Shown here in pieces: positions 24,335-30,444 of a stretch of 30,444 bases of DNA (its first letter is position 1; each line of letters begins with the position of its first letter). This DNA is from an uncultured Eubacteriales bacterium. Its GTDB lineage: Bacteria > Bacillota > Clostridia > Oscillospirales > Acutalibacteraceae. Where the stretch lies: assembly GCA_934486705.1 (NCBI GenBank), contig CAKSQS010000029.1:1-30444 (forward strand), given 5' to 3'. A model generated the notes under the pieces. That model was not told the origin of the DNA. It made no database searches and saw only the letters and a program-made list of their open reading frames with translations. A program made the position numbers and the translations under genes.

Positions 24335-24808
24335 TTATATATTGATTATAATGGGCATTATTCCGTTTTTTTCAATATCTATAACGGCGTAGCTTTTGCC
24401 GCCCTCGCGCGGCTCTGCGCAAGAGCCGGGATTCACAACATACATTCCGTTTTCATATAATGTCTTTGAGACGTGAGTATGCCCGTAAAGCGCAATATCG
24501 CAGCCTGCGGCACGGGCGGCGGCAATCAGCCTTTCTATGCCGTATTTAACGCCCAGGGTGTGACCGTGGGTAAAGAATATCCTGTGCCCTTCAACCTCCG
24601 CTATATCGGCAGCAGGGTAAACGGAGAAAATATCGCAGTTTCCGCTTACAATGTGAAAAATCTTATCGGGGTAAAATTTAATAAGATCTTCAATATCTCC
24701 CGTCACGTCTCCCAAAAAGAAAACGTGGCGGGCGTTTTGCTGTGCGTCAAGTATTTTTTTCACGTTTCCGCTTCTTCTGTGCGAATCCGAAATAACAACA
24801 ATTCTCAT
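24335..24808 (-). CDS. YfcE/MJ0936-type metallophosphoesterase
   Basis: A 157-residue calcineurin-like phosphodiesterase. The metal motifs are in order: D8-S-H10, G33-D34, G56-N-C-D59, H81-G-H83 and G109-H-T-H112. The family hydrolyses phosphodiesters, and its natural substrate is generally unknown. The open frame extends far upstream over the next gene, but ATG at 24808 gives the canonical MRIVVISDSH start and has AGGTG before it. It diverges from the three-gene operon of unknown function. Confidence 0.9.
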   Translation of the reverse strand: MRIVVISDSHRRSGNVKKILDAQQNARHVFFLGDVTGDIEDLIKFYPDKIFHIVSGNCDIFSVYPAADIAEVEGHRIFFTHGHTLGVKYGIERLIAAARAAGCDIALYGHTHVSKTLYENGMYVVNPGSCAEPREGGKSYAVIDIEKNGIMPIIINI

Positions 24809-24866
24809 TATAACACCTATTCTACAAAACTGTTTTTTTACATAATATATTAAGGGGGTAGGAACT

Positions 24867-25139
24867 ATGAACAATAACGATATAAACAGGCAAAAGCTTA
24901 TTGACGCGCTGCTTGCCTCGTCCGGCGGGAAATTGAGCCGCGACAGCATAAACCGCGCCGCGGACGGAAAGGATATTTCTCCGCTCATTAACGGCTTATC
25001 GCCCGAAGACAGGGAAAAACTCAACCGTGTAATGTCTGATAAGGAAAGTATGGAAAAGCTGCTTAAAAGCCCGCAGGCGCAGCTTATATTAAAATCGGTA
25101 TTAAAGGGCGGGAAAAATGATGGACGAACTGGGCGATAA
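24867..25139 (+). CDS. Small protein of unknown function, first gene of a three-gene operon
   Basis: A 90-residue hydrophilic, mostly helical protein. Its C-terminal half, VMSDKESMEKLLKSPQAQLILKSVL, resembles the N terminus of the next protein (ILNDPESMERVKQMAQSLLG), suggesting a shared short domain. A GGGGGTAGG site precedes ATG. It overlaps the next gene by 23 bases. No enzyme motif, signal peptide or membrane segment is seen, and I do not recognise the family. Confidence 0.7.
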   Translation: MNNNDINRQKLIDALLASSGGKLSRDSINRAADGKDISPLINGLSPEDREKLNRVMSDKESMEKLLKSPQAQLILKSVLKGGKNDGRTGR

Positions 25140-25473
25140 GCTTTCGGCAATACTGAACGACCCCGAAAGCATGGAGCGCGTAAAGCAAATGGCGCAAAGC
25201 CTTTTGGGCGGGGAAGAGGAAAGAGCGGCGGCGCCGAGCATATCGGCGTCTCCCGCAGAGACGCACGACGATATAAATATAAAGCAGATAATCTCGCTTT
25301 TTTCAAAAATGAAAAACACGGCGGATGATTCGCGCGTGCAGCTTATTTACGCTTTGCGCCCGCACCTGAGCGAGGAACGGCGCGCACGCGCCGACACCGC
25401 CGTAAAAATGCTTAAACTGCTTGATATGCTTCCGCTTATAAAGGAAAGCGGACTTTTGAAGGGAATTTTATGA
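25117..25473 (+). CDS. Protein of unknown function, second gene of the operon
   Basis: A 118-residue protein. An N-terminal helix pair with NDPESMERVKQMAQSLLG is followed by a linker rich in Ala, Ser, Pro and Glu (residues ~33-52). The C-terminal helical part ends MLKLLDMLPLIKESGLLKGIL. The DPESM motif is shared with the preceding protein. The start is ATG at 25117 or the next codon, inside the end of gene one. It overlaps gene three by four bases (ATGA). It was not recognised beyond a general likeness to small conserved clostridial proteins. Confidence 0.72.
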   Translation: MMDELGDKLSAILNDPESMERVKQMAQSLLGGEEERAAAPSISASPAETHDDINIKQIISLFSKMKNTADDSRVQLIYALRPHLSEERRARADTAVKMLKLLDMLPLIKESGLLKGIL

Positions 25474-25859
25474 GTGACAACGATTTTATGCGGCAGCAGC
25501 AGGCAGCCGTTGAAAGAATGCGCGAAATGAGCCGAAAGGCTGCCGAAACACCCGAGCAGCCCATGCCGCCCGTGCCGCCGTTTGTAAGGCTGCAAAACAG
25601 GCGCGATATGCCGCAAAGTTCGCAAATGCCGCGGCAAAATACGCCGCCTGCGGCGCAAAACAACGCAGACCCGCCGAATAAAGCAAGTGAAGATAATTTC
25701 CTGTTTCCCGCTAAAAAAGGCGGGCTTGCCTCGCTGCCGTTTTTGGATATGCTCGGAAGTGACGGCGACCTGCCGCTTATTATAGGATTGCTGCTTATTT
25801 TGTTCAGCGAAAAGGCTGATAAAAAACTCCTTTTTGCACTGATTTATATACTGTTATAG
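25470..25859 (+). CDS. Small membrane protein of unknown function, third gene of the operon
   Basis: A 129-residue protein with three parts. The N terminus is helical and Gln/Arg/Met-rich (~1-28). The middle is disordered and Pro/Gln/Asn-rich (~29-75). The C terminus is hydrophobic (DLPLIIGLLLILFSEKADKKLLFALIYILL) and could form two short membrane segments joined by a charged turn. Such tails are common in small clostridial spore-associated proteins, but that role is only a guess. LDML is shared with gene two. Confidence 0.68.
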   Translation: MSDNDFMRQQQAAVERMREMSRKAAETPEQPMPPVPPFVRLQNRRDMPQSSQMPRQNTPPAAQNNADPPNKASEDNFLFPAKKGGLASLPFLDMLGSDGDLPLIIGLLLILFSEKADKKLLFALIYILL

Positions 25860-26108
25860 GCATAAATTGTTGGAAATTTACGGAATATTTTTTTGCAAAT
25901 TTTGCATTATGTAAACTCGGACAACCTCAAAAGTTCTTCTACTTATCCACCGTGATATCCACAATTACGCAGCGTTTTAAACGGAAAATTAAGCTTTACG
26001 GGGCATTTTCAGTGGATAACTGTGTTTATAAGTTGGATAAATGTTTATTCATAATAAAATGAATAAAAAAATTATGTAAAGCATTCGTCAAAATTCGACT
26101 TTGCCTTT
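25860..26108. other. Convergent intergenic region with DnaA-box cluster and AT-rich tract
   Basis: DnaA-box-like 9-mers occur at 25943-25951 (TTATCCACC, plus), 25955-25963 (ATATCCACA, plus), 26011-26019 (TTATCCACT on minus) and 26032-26040 (TTATCCAAC on minus). The first two start 12 bp apart, the last two 21 bp apart, close to one and two helical turns. A ~38-bp, almost pure A/T tract follows (26038-26075). Both flanking genes end here, so no promoter is expected. No dnaA or dnaN is in the window. A DnaA-titration or secondary DnaA-binding locus is the leading reading. Confidence 0.5.
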
Positions 26109-26798
26109 TTATCTCTTTTTCATCCCGCGCAGCCGTGTCTTGTCCGCGTCGGATATGCGGCGGGACTCTGTCATTTTTTGAATGGATTTATTGTAGGTCC
26201 AATCATCAAAATTACATACTTCAAGAAAACGGTAGGTTTTATCGCGGTACTTTGCCATTGCCGTGGCGGTGCACCAGGCAACCGCCATTTTGTAATAGTA
26301 TTCCTCGTTTTTCACAGAGCTTAGCGCTGCGAAAACGCGGTCAATATATTCGTTGTTTAAATAGTGCGACATCATCATAACCACCGCTATGCGCATATAA
26401 TAGGTCTTGCCCGAGTTAAGGTATCCGCAGAGCAGCTGCCATACTTCTTCGGGGTGCTTTTCGCACTGCTTGAACGATTGGCAGAGTATATCGCAGGTCG
26501 ACCAGTTATCAATGCGGCGGGCGGCGTTATCAAAGTATTTTATAAGGGTGCTTATATCCGCCCTTGTTTTACCGAGAATATAAGCGTACAAAAAGCACAT
26601 TTCCATACTTGAAAAATCACATTCGCGAAGAAAGCTTTCGCCTTTGCCGCGCTTAACGATTTCCGCCGCCATAGCTCTAAGGGCGGGCAGCCGCACACCC
26701 AAAAGGGGCAGGGAAGACTCGGGTATCAGCTTTTTTGAAAAATCGCGGTAGCCATCTTCTGCCTTTGCGTTTAATTCGCTTTTAATTTCCTCAATCAT
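26109..26798 (-). CDS. DNA alkylation repair protein (AlkD family)
   Basis: A 229-residue all-helical HEAT-repeat protein. Typical are LLGVRLPALRAMAAEI near the N terminus, the RRIDNWSTCD segment (the conserved DNW loop), and NEEYYYKMAVAWCTATAMAKY with the VxxAxxWxL-type repeat. AlkD excises bulky N3- and N7-alkyl purines without base flipping. Here the usual second half of the DNW loop (VD) is changed to TCD, so this may be a divergent subfamily. It ends at the DnaA-box region and starts just after a terminator. Confidence 0.82.
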   Translation of the reverse strand: MIEEIKSELNAKAEDGYRDFSKKLIPESSLPLLGVRLPALRAMAAEIVKRGKGESFLRECDFSSMEMCFLYAYILGKTRADISTLIKYFDNAARRIDNWSTCDILCQSFKQCEKHPEEVWQLLCGYLNSGKTYYMRIAVVMMMSHYLNNEYIDRVFAALSSVKNEEYYYKMAVAWCTATAMAKYRDKTYRFLEVCNFDDWTYNKSIQKMTESRRISDADKTRLRGMKKR

Positions 26799-26820
26799 TT
26801 TTTCACTTCCCGAAATTCAA

Positions 26821-26848
26821 AAAAAGGCTGCTCTGAAACAGCCTTTTT
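26821..26848 (-). terminator. Rho-independent terminator of the 3D-domain protein gene
   Basis: Perfect 10-bp arms (26821-26830, 26839-26848) and an 8-nt loop, followed on the minus strand by seven T, directly after the stop codon. Confidence 0.9.
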
Positions 26849-26849
26849 A

Positions 26850-27935
26850 TTATTCCAATATATAAATCTCAACATCGCGAACGCCGAAAGCAACGCAGGC
26901 GCTGCGGGTAGACATAAACAGGTCAACACCCGTGGGGTGGCTGTTTACAAATCCGCCTGTGTCGGCAGCTACCGCGTAGCCGTAAATAAAGCTGCCGTCC
27001 GCCGTTCTTATATACATCTTGGTGCCGTAGGGTATAACGTTCGGGTTTACGGCTATATAGCCGGGCTGCGGGGCAACGCCTGTTGCGCAATTATGACCCG
27101 TGTAGGTATACGCCGTTGCGCGGGACACCATTTTCGACTTATATTTAAGCGGTACGCCGTTTTTATCAAATTCAATATCAAGAGCAGGGGTAAGGGTGGA
27201 AACGCCCTTAAAGGATGAATTATACGCTGTAGCGGTGCTTTTTGCCGCCGCTTTTTTCGTTCCGATGATTTTTTTGCCGTTTACGGCGCTTTTAACTACC
27301 TCTTCACCCGTTACGGTGCGCCCTGATGATACGCCGTTAACTATCTTTTCGGTATAGCTTACGCGCTTTTCACCGTCAACGCCTGTCTCTACCGTTTCAC
27401 TGCCCGCAGATTTTGCTGCGGAATATACGGTTTCAAGCGTGTGGGGTATAACCTCGGTGTAGCTGCCGTCAATATATTCTATATCGGTATAGTCAATGTA
27501 AACCGTGTCCGATACCTCGGTATCAAGCGCAGGCTCGGTAAAATCGTATTCATCGGGCGTGAAACCGGCCTTGGTTAATGCGTCAAGAACCGTGCCGCCT
27601 GTAAATTCAAGCTCAACCGTATTATCGCCCACGGTAATAAATACGGGGAAAGAATAAGCAATCTCAACCGTGGTAAGGTGATTTTCCACCTTTGTTTTCA
27701 TTATTTGGTAACGCTCCGATTTTAATTTAAGACCGGAAAGTATATTTGCAACGTTTGCATTGACAGAACGTACGGTGTAGGTTTTTTCGCCGTCGAACAC
27801 CTTTACGGTATTAAGCGAAAAACCGAGTAAAGTAATAACCGCTATTGTGAATGCGGTCATAGCCGCTATACACCTTACGCGCGTCTGTCTTATGAAGTCC
27901 GGGTCTGACAGACGATACTTTATTTTTTCTAACAT
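26850..27935 (-). CDS. DUF348-G5-3D cell-wall protein (YabE-like, resuscitation-factor type)
   Basis: A 361-residue exported protein. An N-terminal membrane anchor (MTAFTIAVITLLGFSL) is followed by two DUF348 repeats (VKVFDGEKTYTVRSVNANVANIL; FITVGDNTVELEFTGGTVLDALTKAGF). Then comes a G5 domain (IPHTLETVYSA to VTGEEVVKSAVNGK). Last is a C-terminal 3D domain with SRATAYTYTGHNCATGVAPQPGYIAVNP, ADTGG and VDLFM, whose three aspartates name the family. Such proteins are peptidoglycan lytic transglycosylases that remodel walls in growth or germination. ATG at 27935 has AAAGGAG 7-8 nt upstream. Confidence 0.92.
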   Translation of the reverse strand: MLEKIKYRLSDPDFIRQTRVRCIAAMTAFTIAVITLLGFSLNTVKVFDGEKTYTVRSVNANVANILSGLKLKSERYQIMKTKVENHLTTVEIAYSFPVFITVGDNTVELEFTGGTVLDALTKAGFTPDEYDFTEPALDTEVSDTVYIDYTDIEYIDGSYTEVIPHTLETVYSAAKSAGSETVETGVDGEKRVSYTEKIVNGVSSGRTVTGEEVVKSAVNGKKIIGTKKAAAKSTATAYNSSFKGVSTLTPALDIEFDKNGVPLKYKSKMVSRATAYTYTGHNCATGVAPQPGYIAVNPNVIPYGTKMYIRTADGSFIYGYAVAADTGGFVNSHPTGVDLFMSTRSACVAFGVRDVEIYILE

Positions 27936-27975
27936 CAAATGACTCCTTTGAAACAAATCTCGCAAGCCGTGTCAT

Positions 27976-28004
27976 ATTATAAACCCTTTGAACTACAATG
28001 TCAA
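27976..28004 (-). promoter_or_regulatory. Consensus sigma-A promoter of the 3D-domain protein gene
   Basis: On the minus strand TTGACA (27999-28004), 17 bp, TATAAT (27976-27981). The leader is about 35 nt, too short for a riboswitch. Confidence 0.9.
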
Positions 28005-28056
28005 AGTCCCTGAAAGTCACATTTTTAGTTAAATTGACGGTTAAAAAGCGGTTACA

Positions 28057-28082
28057 AAAAGGTTACAAACCTGTAACCTTTT
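28057..28082 (-). terminator. Rho-independent terminator of an unassigned upstream transcript
   Basis: Perfect 11-bp arms with a 4-nt loop, then TTTTT on the minus strand. It lies between the tRNA operon terminator and the 3D-protein promoter. Confidence 0.65.
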
Positions 28083-28176
28083 CTCCTGAGGACTTATTTT
28101 GACATTTTTTTACATTAAACTTGTGCAATCCTACAAAATCACACAAAGTGGCGCGTGGGACAGCCTGTACACTTCT
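28057..28176 (-). ncRNA. Candidate small RNA ending in a terminator
   Basis: The 430-bp gap between the 3D-protein gene and the tRNA operon (27936-28365) has no gene. On the minus strand it holds an 11-bp terminator-like hairpin (28057-28067 with 28072-28082) followed by T runs. Upstream of it is a 12-pair hairpin with a bulge and G-U pairs (28119-28130 with about 28137-28149). A -10-like TAAAAT lies at 28177-28182 but the -35 is poor. The 3D gene has its own promoter below the terminator, so the terminator must belong to another transcript. Confidence 0.28.
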
Positions 28177-28329
28177 ATTTTACACCAAAAGTGGGGGATT
28201 TATTCATTTTTTCAAATAAAAAGCACAATATAAAGAAAAAAACGGAAAAATTTTAATCGCTCTGAAATGTTATCTATATATAGAAATTCGCGGTATATTC
28301 ATATAATAAGGGTATGCTGCAGCAAAAGA

Positions 28330-28366
28330 AAAGCCGCTGCGGATAAATATAATCCGCAGCGGCTTT
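28330..28366 (-). terminator. Terminator of the tRNA operon
   Basis: Perfect 15-bp arms (28330-28344, 28352-28366) and a 7-nt loop, followed by a T-rich tail on the minus strand. It begins at the CCA end of tRNA-Val. Confidence 0.93.
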
Positions 28367-28442
28367 GGTGAAGACAAGTGGACTTGAACCACCGACCCCC
28401 TGCATGTCAAGCAGGTACTCTAACCAACTGAGCTATGCCTTC
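28366..28442 (-). tRNA. tRNA-Val(GAC)
   Basis: The minus strand folds as a complete tRNA. The acceptor is GAAGGCA/TGTCUUC with one G-U pair, the D arm is GCTCAGTTGGTTAGAG, and the anticodon stem CCTGC/GCAGG has loop TTGACAT. The T arm is GTGG-TTCAAGT-CCAC. CCA is encoded. Anticodon GAC reads GUC (valine). It is the last gene of a two-tRNA operon. Confidence 0.95.
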
Positions 28443-28467
28443 CTATATAAATATGTATAAAATAAAA

Positions 28468-28544
28468 TGGTCGAGGTGACAGGACTTGAACCTGCGGCCT
28501 CTGCGTCCCGAACGCAGCGCTCTACCAAACTGAGCCACACCTCG
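28468..28544 (-). tRNA. tRNA-Pro(CGG)
   Basis: A complete minus-strand tRNA with acceptor CGAGGTG/CACCTCG, anticodon stem CTGCG/CGCAG and loop TTCGGGA, T arm CAGG-TTCAAGT-CCTG, and encoded CCA. Anticodon CGG reads CCG (proline), and G37 is as expected. Its 5' half plus upstream leader is duplicated at 28721-28768. Confidence 0.95.
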
Positions 28545-28569
28545 ATAAATAAAATATTAAATTGTGCTG
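28522..28569. repeat. 48-bp direct repeat, copy 1 (5' half of tRNA-Pro and leader)
   Basis: Matches 28721-28768 at 47 of 48 positions. It covers 23 bases of tRNA-Pro, from its 5' end into the D loop, and 25 bases upstream. Confidence 0.95.
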
Positions 28570-28720
28570 TATTTAAAGCAGGTGGGGAACGGTTCGCGCT
28601 GCTACGCAGCTTACACTTGCGGTGTCCAAAATTTTCAGCTCCTTGGAGCGGAGCAAAATTTTGACCGCGGCGACTTTTCGCAATCGCTTAATCTTCCGCA
28701 GGAAGCGCTCATGCTCAAAG
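28570..28720. other. 151-bp hairpin-rich insert between the 48-bp repeats
   Basis: Contains three hairpins: 28598-28602/28606-28610; a long one with arms 28627-28642 and 28650-28663 broken by a 2-nt bulge; and 28693-28697/28701-28705 extended by 28685-28689/28703-28707 as an alternative. No coding signal. It lies inside the tRNA operon, between a truncated and an intact tRNA-Pro. Confidence 0.6.
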
Positions 28721-28768
28721 CTACCAAACTGAGCCACACCTCGATAAATAAGATATTAAATTGTGCTG
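28721..28768 (-). pseudogene. 48-bp direct repeat, copy 2: truncated tRNA-Pro 5' half
   Basis: Carries the first 24 or so bases of tRNA-Pro on the minus strand, then the sequence departs. It is the copy nearest the operon promoter, so its leader may be the original one. Confidence 0.85.
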
Positions 28769-28811
28769 AACCGTGCGTCGATAAAATATCTTGAAAATCG
28801 ACAGCTTTATA

Positions 28812-28840
28812 ATTATATACTCTGCCGTTATAAATGTCAA
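28812..28840 (-). promoter_or_regulatory. Consensus sigma-A promoter of the tRNA operon
   Basis: On the minus strand TTGACA (28835-28840), 17 bp, TATAAT (28812-28817). It drives the truncated tRNA-Pro, the insert, tRNA-Pro and tRNA-Val. Confidence 0.92.
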
Positions 28841-28876
28841 TATATTTTTTAAAAAAATATAGATTTTTCGCCCGGG

Positions 28877-29557
28877 TCAGGTGAGCGAAAAATCGAAACG
28901 CATTTCAAGCGCGGCAAAAAGCTTTTGCATAACCTCGTTGGCAATAGCGCAGACATCCAGTCCCTTTATATATAATAGGATTTTTTCCTGCTCTTGCTCG
29001 GGAATTTTGTATGCGCGCATGGAAAGCGAAAGAAAGCATTCTATTTTTTTATCAAGCGGGAAATGAATATCGCATTTTTTAGCCATATACCCGCGCATAA
29101 TGCCGGCTGTTCCAATTTCAATCTTGTAAAAATCGCTTTCGGTGTATTCGGGAAAATACTGCCCGAAAATTTTATGCAGCTCAACCGCCGTATGCCTGTA
29201 TATGTATTCTGCGGTCGCGGGCACGGTATATGCCTCTAAATATACGTCGCGTAAATTTTCGTTAAGCTCTGTCAGAACCAACTGTATGGCGGTTTCGGCG
29301 GCATAGGTGTAAACCGGCGGGAGAGTATCGCCCGCAATGCTTCGCGCCGCACCGAACTGACCGCTGAACATAAACTCGATCAGCTCATTGAGTACGCCGT
29401 CCTTTGTGTGAAAAATATTTTGAAATGTACTTGCGGATATATTAGCCTCTTTAATTATTTGGCTTATCGGGGTTTGGTGATACCCCTGCTCAAGAAATAA
29501 GCGCACACAAACCGAGAGGATTCGGTTTTTAATTTCAATACTTCCTTTTCTAAGCAA
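28877..29557 (-). CDS. TetR-family transcriptional regulator
   Basis: A 226-residue protein. The N-terminal helix-turn-helix is RILSVCVRLFLEQGYHQTPISQIIKEANISASTFQNIFHTKDGVLNELIEFMF. The rest is an all-helical ligand and dimer domain of the usual length. The start appears to be TTG at 29557, with GGAG about 12 nt upstream, a rather long distance, so a downstream non-ATG start is possible. A 24-bp palindrome over its own -10 points to autorepression. It lies downstream of an ABC exporter operon that it may also control. Confidence 0.85.
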   Translation of the reverse strand: MLRKGSIEIKNRILSVCVRLFLEQGYHQTPISQIIKEANISASTFQNIFHTKDGVLNELIEFMFSGQFGAARSIAGDTLPPVYTYAAETAIQLVLTELNENLRDVYLEAYTVPATAEYIYRHTAVELHKIFGQYFPEYTESDFYKIEIGTAGIMRGYMAKKCDIHFPLDKKIECFLSLSMRAYKIPEQEQEKILLYIKGLDVCAIANEVMQKLFAALEMRFDFSLT

Positions 29558-29575
29558 TTAAATATTTCTCTCCTC

Positions 29576-29599
29576 ATAATTGATATACATATCAATTAT
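29576..29599. promoter_or_regulatory. TetR-family operator, 24-bp palindrome
   Basis: Arms ATAATTGATAT (29576-29586) and ATATCAATTAT (29589-29599) with a 2-bp centre form a perfect inverted repeat. It overlaps the -10 box of the tetR promoter. Confidence 0.75.
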
Positions 29600-29623
29600 A
29601 CATAAATTTTGGAAATATTACAA
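29595..29623 (-). promoter_or_regulatory. Sigma-A promoter of the tetR gene
   Basis: On the minus strand TTGTAA (29618-29623), 17 bp, TATAAT (29595-29600). The -10 lies in the operator. Confidence 0.75.
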
Positions 29624-29667
29624 TACTTTTTTTAAAATGTATCGGAATAATGCAATTTAGAGCGCTT

Positions 29668-30396
29668 TTATTTCTTCATCTGCTTTAAAAACATTAAAAC
29701 CGCAAGCGTAAAAAATACCGCCGAATAACCCGCGACCCACAAAATATGCGGCATAATTTCGGAGTAATTGCCGTAAAGCACCGCGCGCTCCAGCTCTACC
29801 GCGTGAACAAATGGCAGCAGGTAAGCAATCCTTTTAAAAGCGCCGCCCACAAGCTCCAAATCGAACCACACTCCCGAAAGCCAGGCGGTAAGGTTGGTAA
29901 GCAGCGCGCCGCACACGCCGCCCACCTGCTTTACATTCAGCAGACTGCCGCAAAGCAGCCCCAACGCTATAAAAAACACCGAAACGGGAATTATAAAAAG
30001 CACCGCGTAAATAACCGTTACCGTAAATTTAAGCCCGAGAAAAAACGCCGCAATGTAGCATATAATGCACTGCGCTGCGGCAATAGGCAAAAGTGGCAGC
30101 GCATAGCCGAAAATAAAGTCGGCGGCGGTAAGGGGAGTTGTGTAAAGCCTTTCAAGCAGTGCGGTCTCTCTGTCCTTTGCAATAAGCGTTGCGGCAAAAA
30201 GGCTTATAAACGCAAGCCCGAAAACCGTAATTCCCGGGGTCAGCATTTTTATTTCAAACAGGCTTACCGGCACATTTGCCTGTATTGCGGAAAGCAGGAA
30301 TATAAGCACAAGCGGAAAACCGAGACCGAAAGCCACCGAGAGCGGGTCACGCAGAATTTCCCGCGCCGTTCTGCGCGATAAGGTCAACATTCTCAT
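29668..30396 (-). CDS. ABC-2 type transporter permease
   Basis: A 242-residue membrane protein with six likely helices. The order is that of ABC-2 exporters: a short cytoplasmic N terminus (LTLSRRTAREILRDPLSVAFGLGFPL), then FGLAFISLFAATLIAKDRETALLERLYTTPLTAADFIFGY, the conserved cytoplasmic loop. It ends with a basic tail. Its start overlaps the stop of the upstream ATPase gene (ATGA). Drug or lipid-linked export is likely, and the substrate is unknown. The TetR gene follows after 110 bp. Confidence 0.88.
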   Translation of the reverse strand: MRMLTLSRRTAREILRDPLSVAFGLGFPLVLIFLLSAIQANVPVSLFEIKMLTPGITVFGLAFISLFAATLIAKDRETALLERLYTTPLTAADFIFGYALPLLPIAAAQCIICYIAAFFLGLKFTVTVIYAVLFIIPVSVFFIALGLLCGSLLNVKQVGGVCGALLTNLTAWLSGVWFDLELVGGAFKRIAYLLPFVHAVELERAVLYGNYSEIMPHILWVAGYSAVFFTLAVLMFLKQMKK

Positions 30397-30444
30397 TTTT
30401 GCTCCCCCTTTATAATCGTTATAAACGCGTCTTCAAATCTTTCC
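30393..30444 (-). CDS. ABC transporter ATP-binding protein, C-terminal fragment (cut by window end)
   Basis: The last 16 residues, ERFEDAFITIIKGEQK, are visible before the stop. They resemble the LEDVFIxLTG end of ABC-2 exporter ATPases. The stop overlaps the permease start by ATGA, the usual coupling of such pairs. Confidence 0.65.
   Translation of the reverse strand, partial: ERFEDAFITIIKGEQK

Noticed and set aside
24809..25306. N-terminal extension of the YfcE-like protein
   Set aside because: It would run antisense through two genes and lacks family similarity; the canonical start is at 24808.
27936..28056. Cyclic-di-AMP (ydaO) riboswitch before the 3D-domain wall gene
   Set aside because: The promoter leaves a leader of only about 35 nt, and no conserved riboswitch core is seen.
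28467..28664. Plus-strand open frame starting MVEVTGLEPAASASRTQ
   Set aside because: It is the antisense of tRNA-Pro, a well-known kind of spurious protein, and runs on into the noncoding insert.
1..30444. CRISPR array, insertion sequence or prophage
   Set aside because: No spaced repeat array, transposase, integrase or phage structural gene was found.

Overview
The window looks like chromosomal DNA from a Gram-positive, endospore-forming member of the Clostridia, plausibly an uncultured gut relative of the Oscillospiraceae (lineage is an inference). Supporting signs are a GerW/YtfJ spore protein beside DUF2953 and scpAB, a DUF348-G5-3D wall protein, AraM/AraL-type genes, strong GGAGG ribosome sites and several near-consensus sigma-A promoters with 17-bp spacers. 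No insertion sequence, prophage or CRISPR array was seen.

Layout. 1-6352: a polyol/sugar-phosphate region, with the end of an FAD oxidoreductase gene, a DUF1667 gene, a GpsA-like dehydrogenase, a DeoR repressor on the other strand, then an operon of araD, a phosphomannomutase-like HAD phosphatase, araM (glycerol-1-phosphate dehydrogenase) and an AraL/NagD-like phosphatase. It closes on a bidirectional terminator facing pnp. 6447-9078: rpsO-pnp on the minus strand, with structured leaders before both genes. 9333-11408: an RpiR-type regulator, an organophosphate-permease-like MFS gene split by a frame change, and a short fossil of a HAD phosphatase. 11475-17834: minus-strand genes. The chromosome/spore module runs site-2 protease, scpA, scpB, DUF2953, gerW, (hairpin-rich spacer), dacF, rluB and a small GNAT-like gene; a polysaccharide deacetylase follows. 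17905-21687: an AraC regulator diverging from a lone feoA, then purB-glyA. 21836-24273: a small MarR-like protein and groES-groEL. 24335-25859: a YfcE-like phosphoesterase on the minus strand and a tightly coupled three-gene operon of unknown function. 25860-26108: a convergent intergenic region with a cluster of DnaA boxes beside an AT-rich tract. 26109-30444: an AlkD-like glycosylase, a 3D-domain wall protein, a tRNA-Val/tRNA-Pro operon with a duplicated tRNA 5' half, a TetR regulator with an obvious operator, and an ABC-2 exporter cut by the window end.

The points most worth a second look are the DnaA-box cluster between convergent genes, the three-gene operon of unknown function, the 48-bp repeat carrying half of tRNA-Pro around a hairpin-rich insert, the groESL promoter without CIRCE but with another inverted repeat at the same place, and the co-location of G1P and G3P dehydrogenases with araD and two phosphatases.
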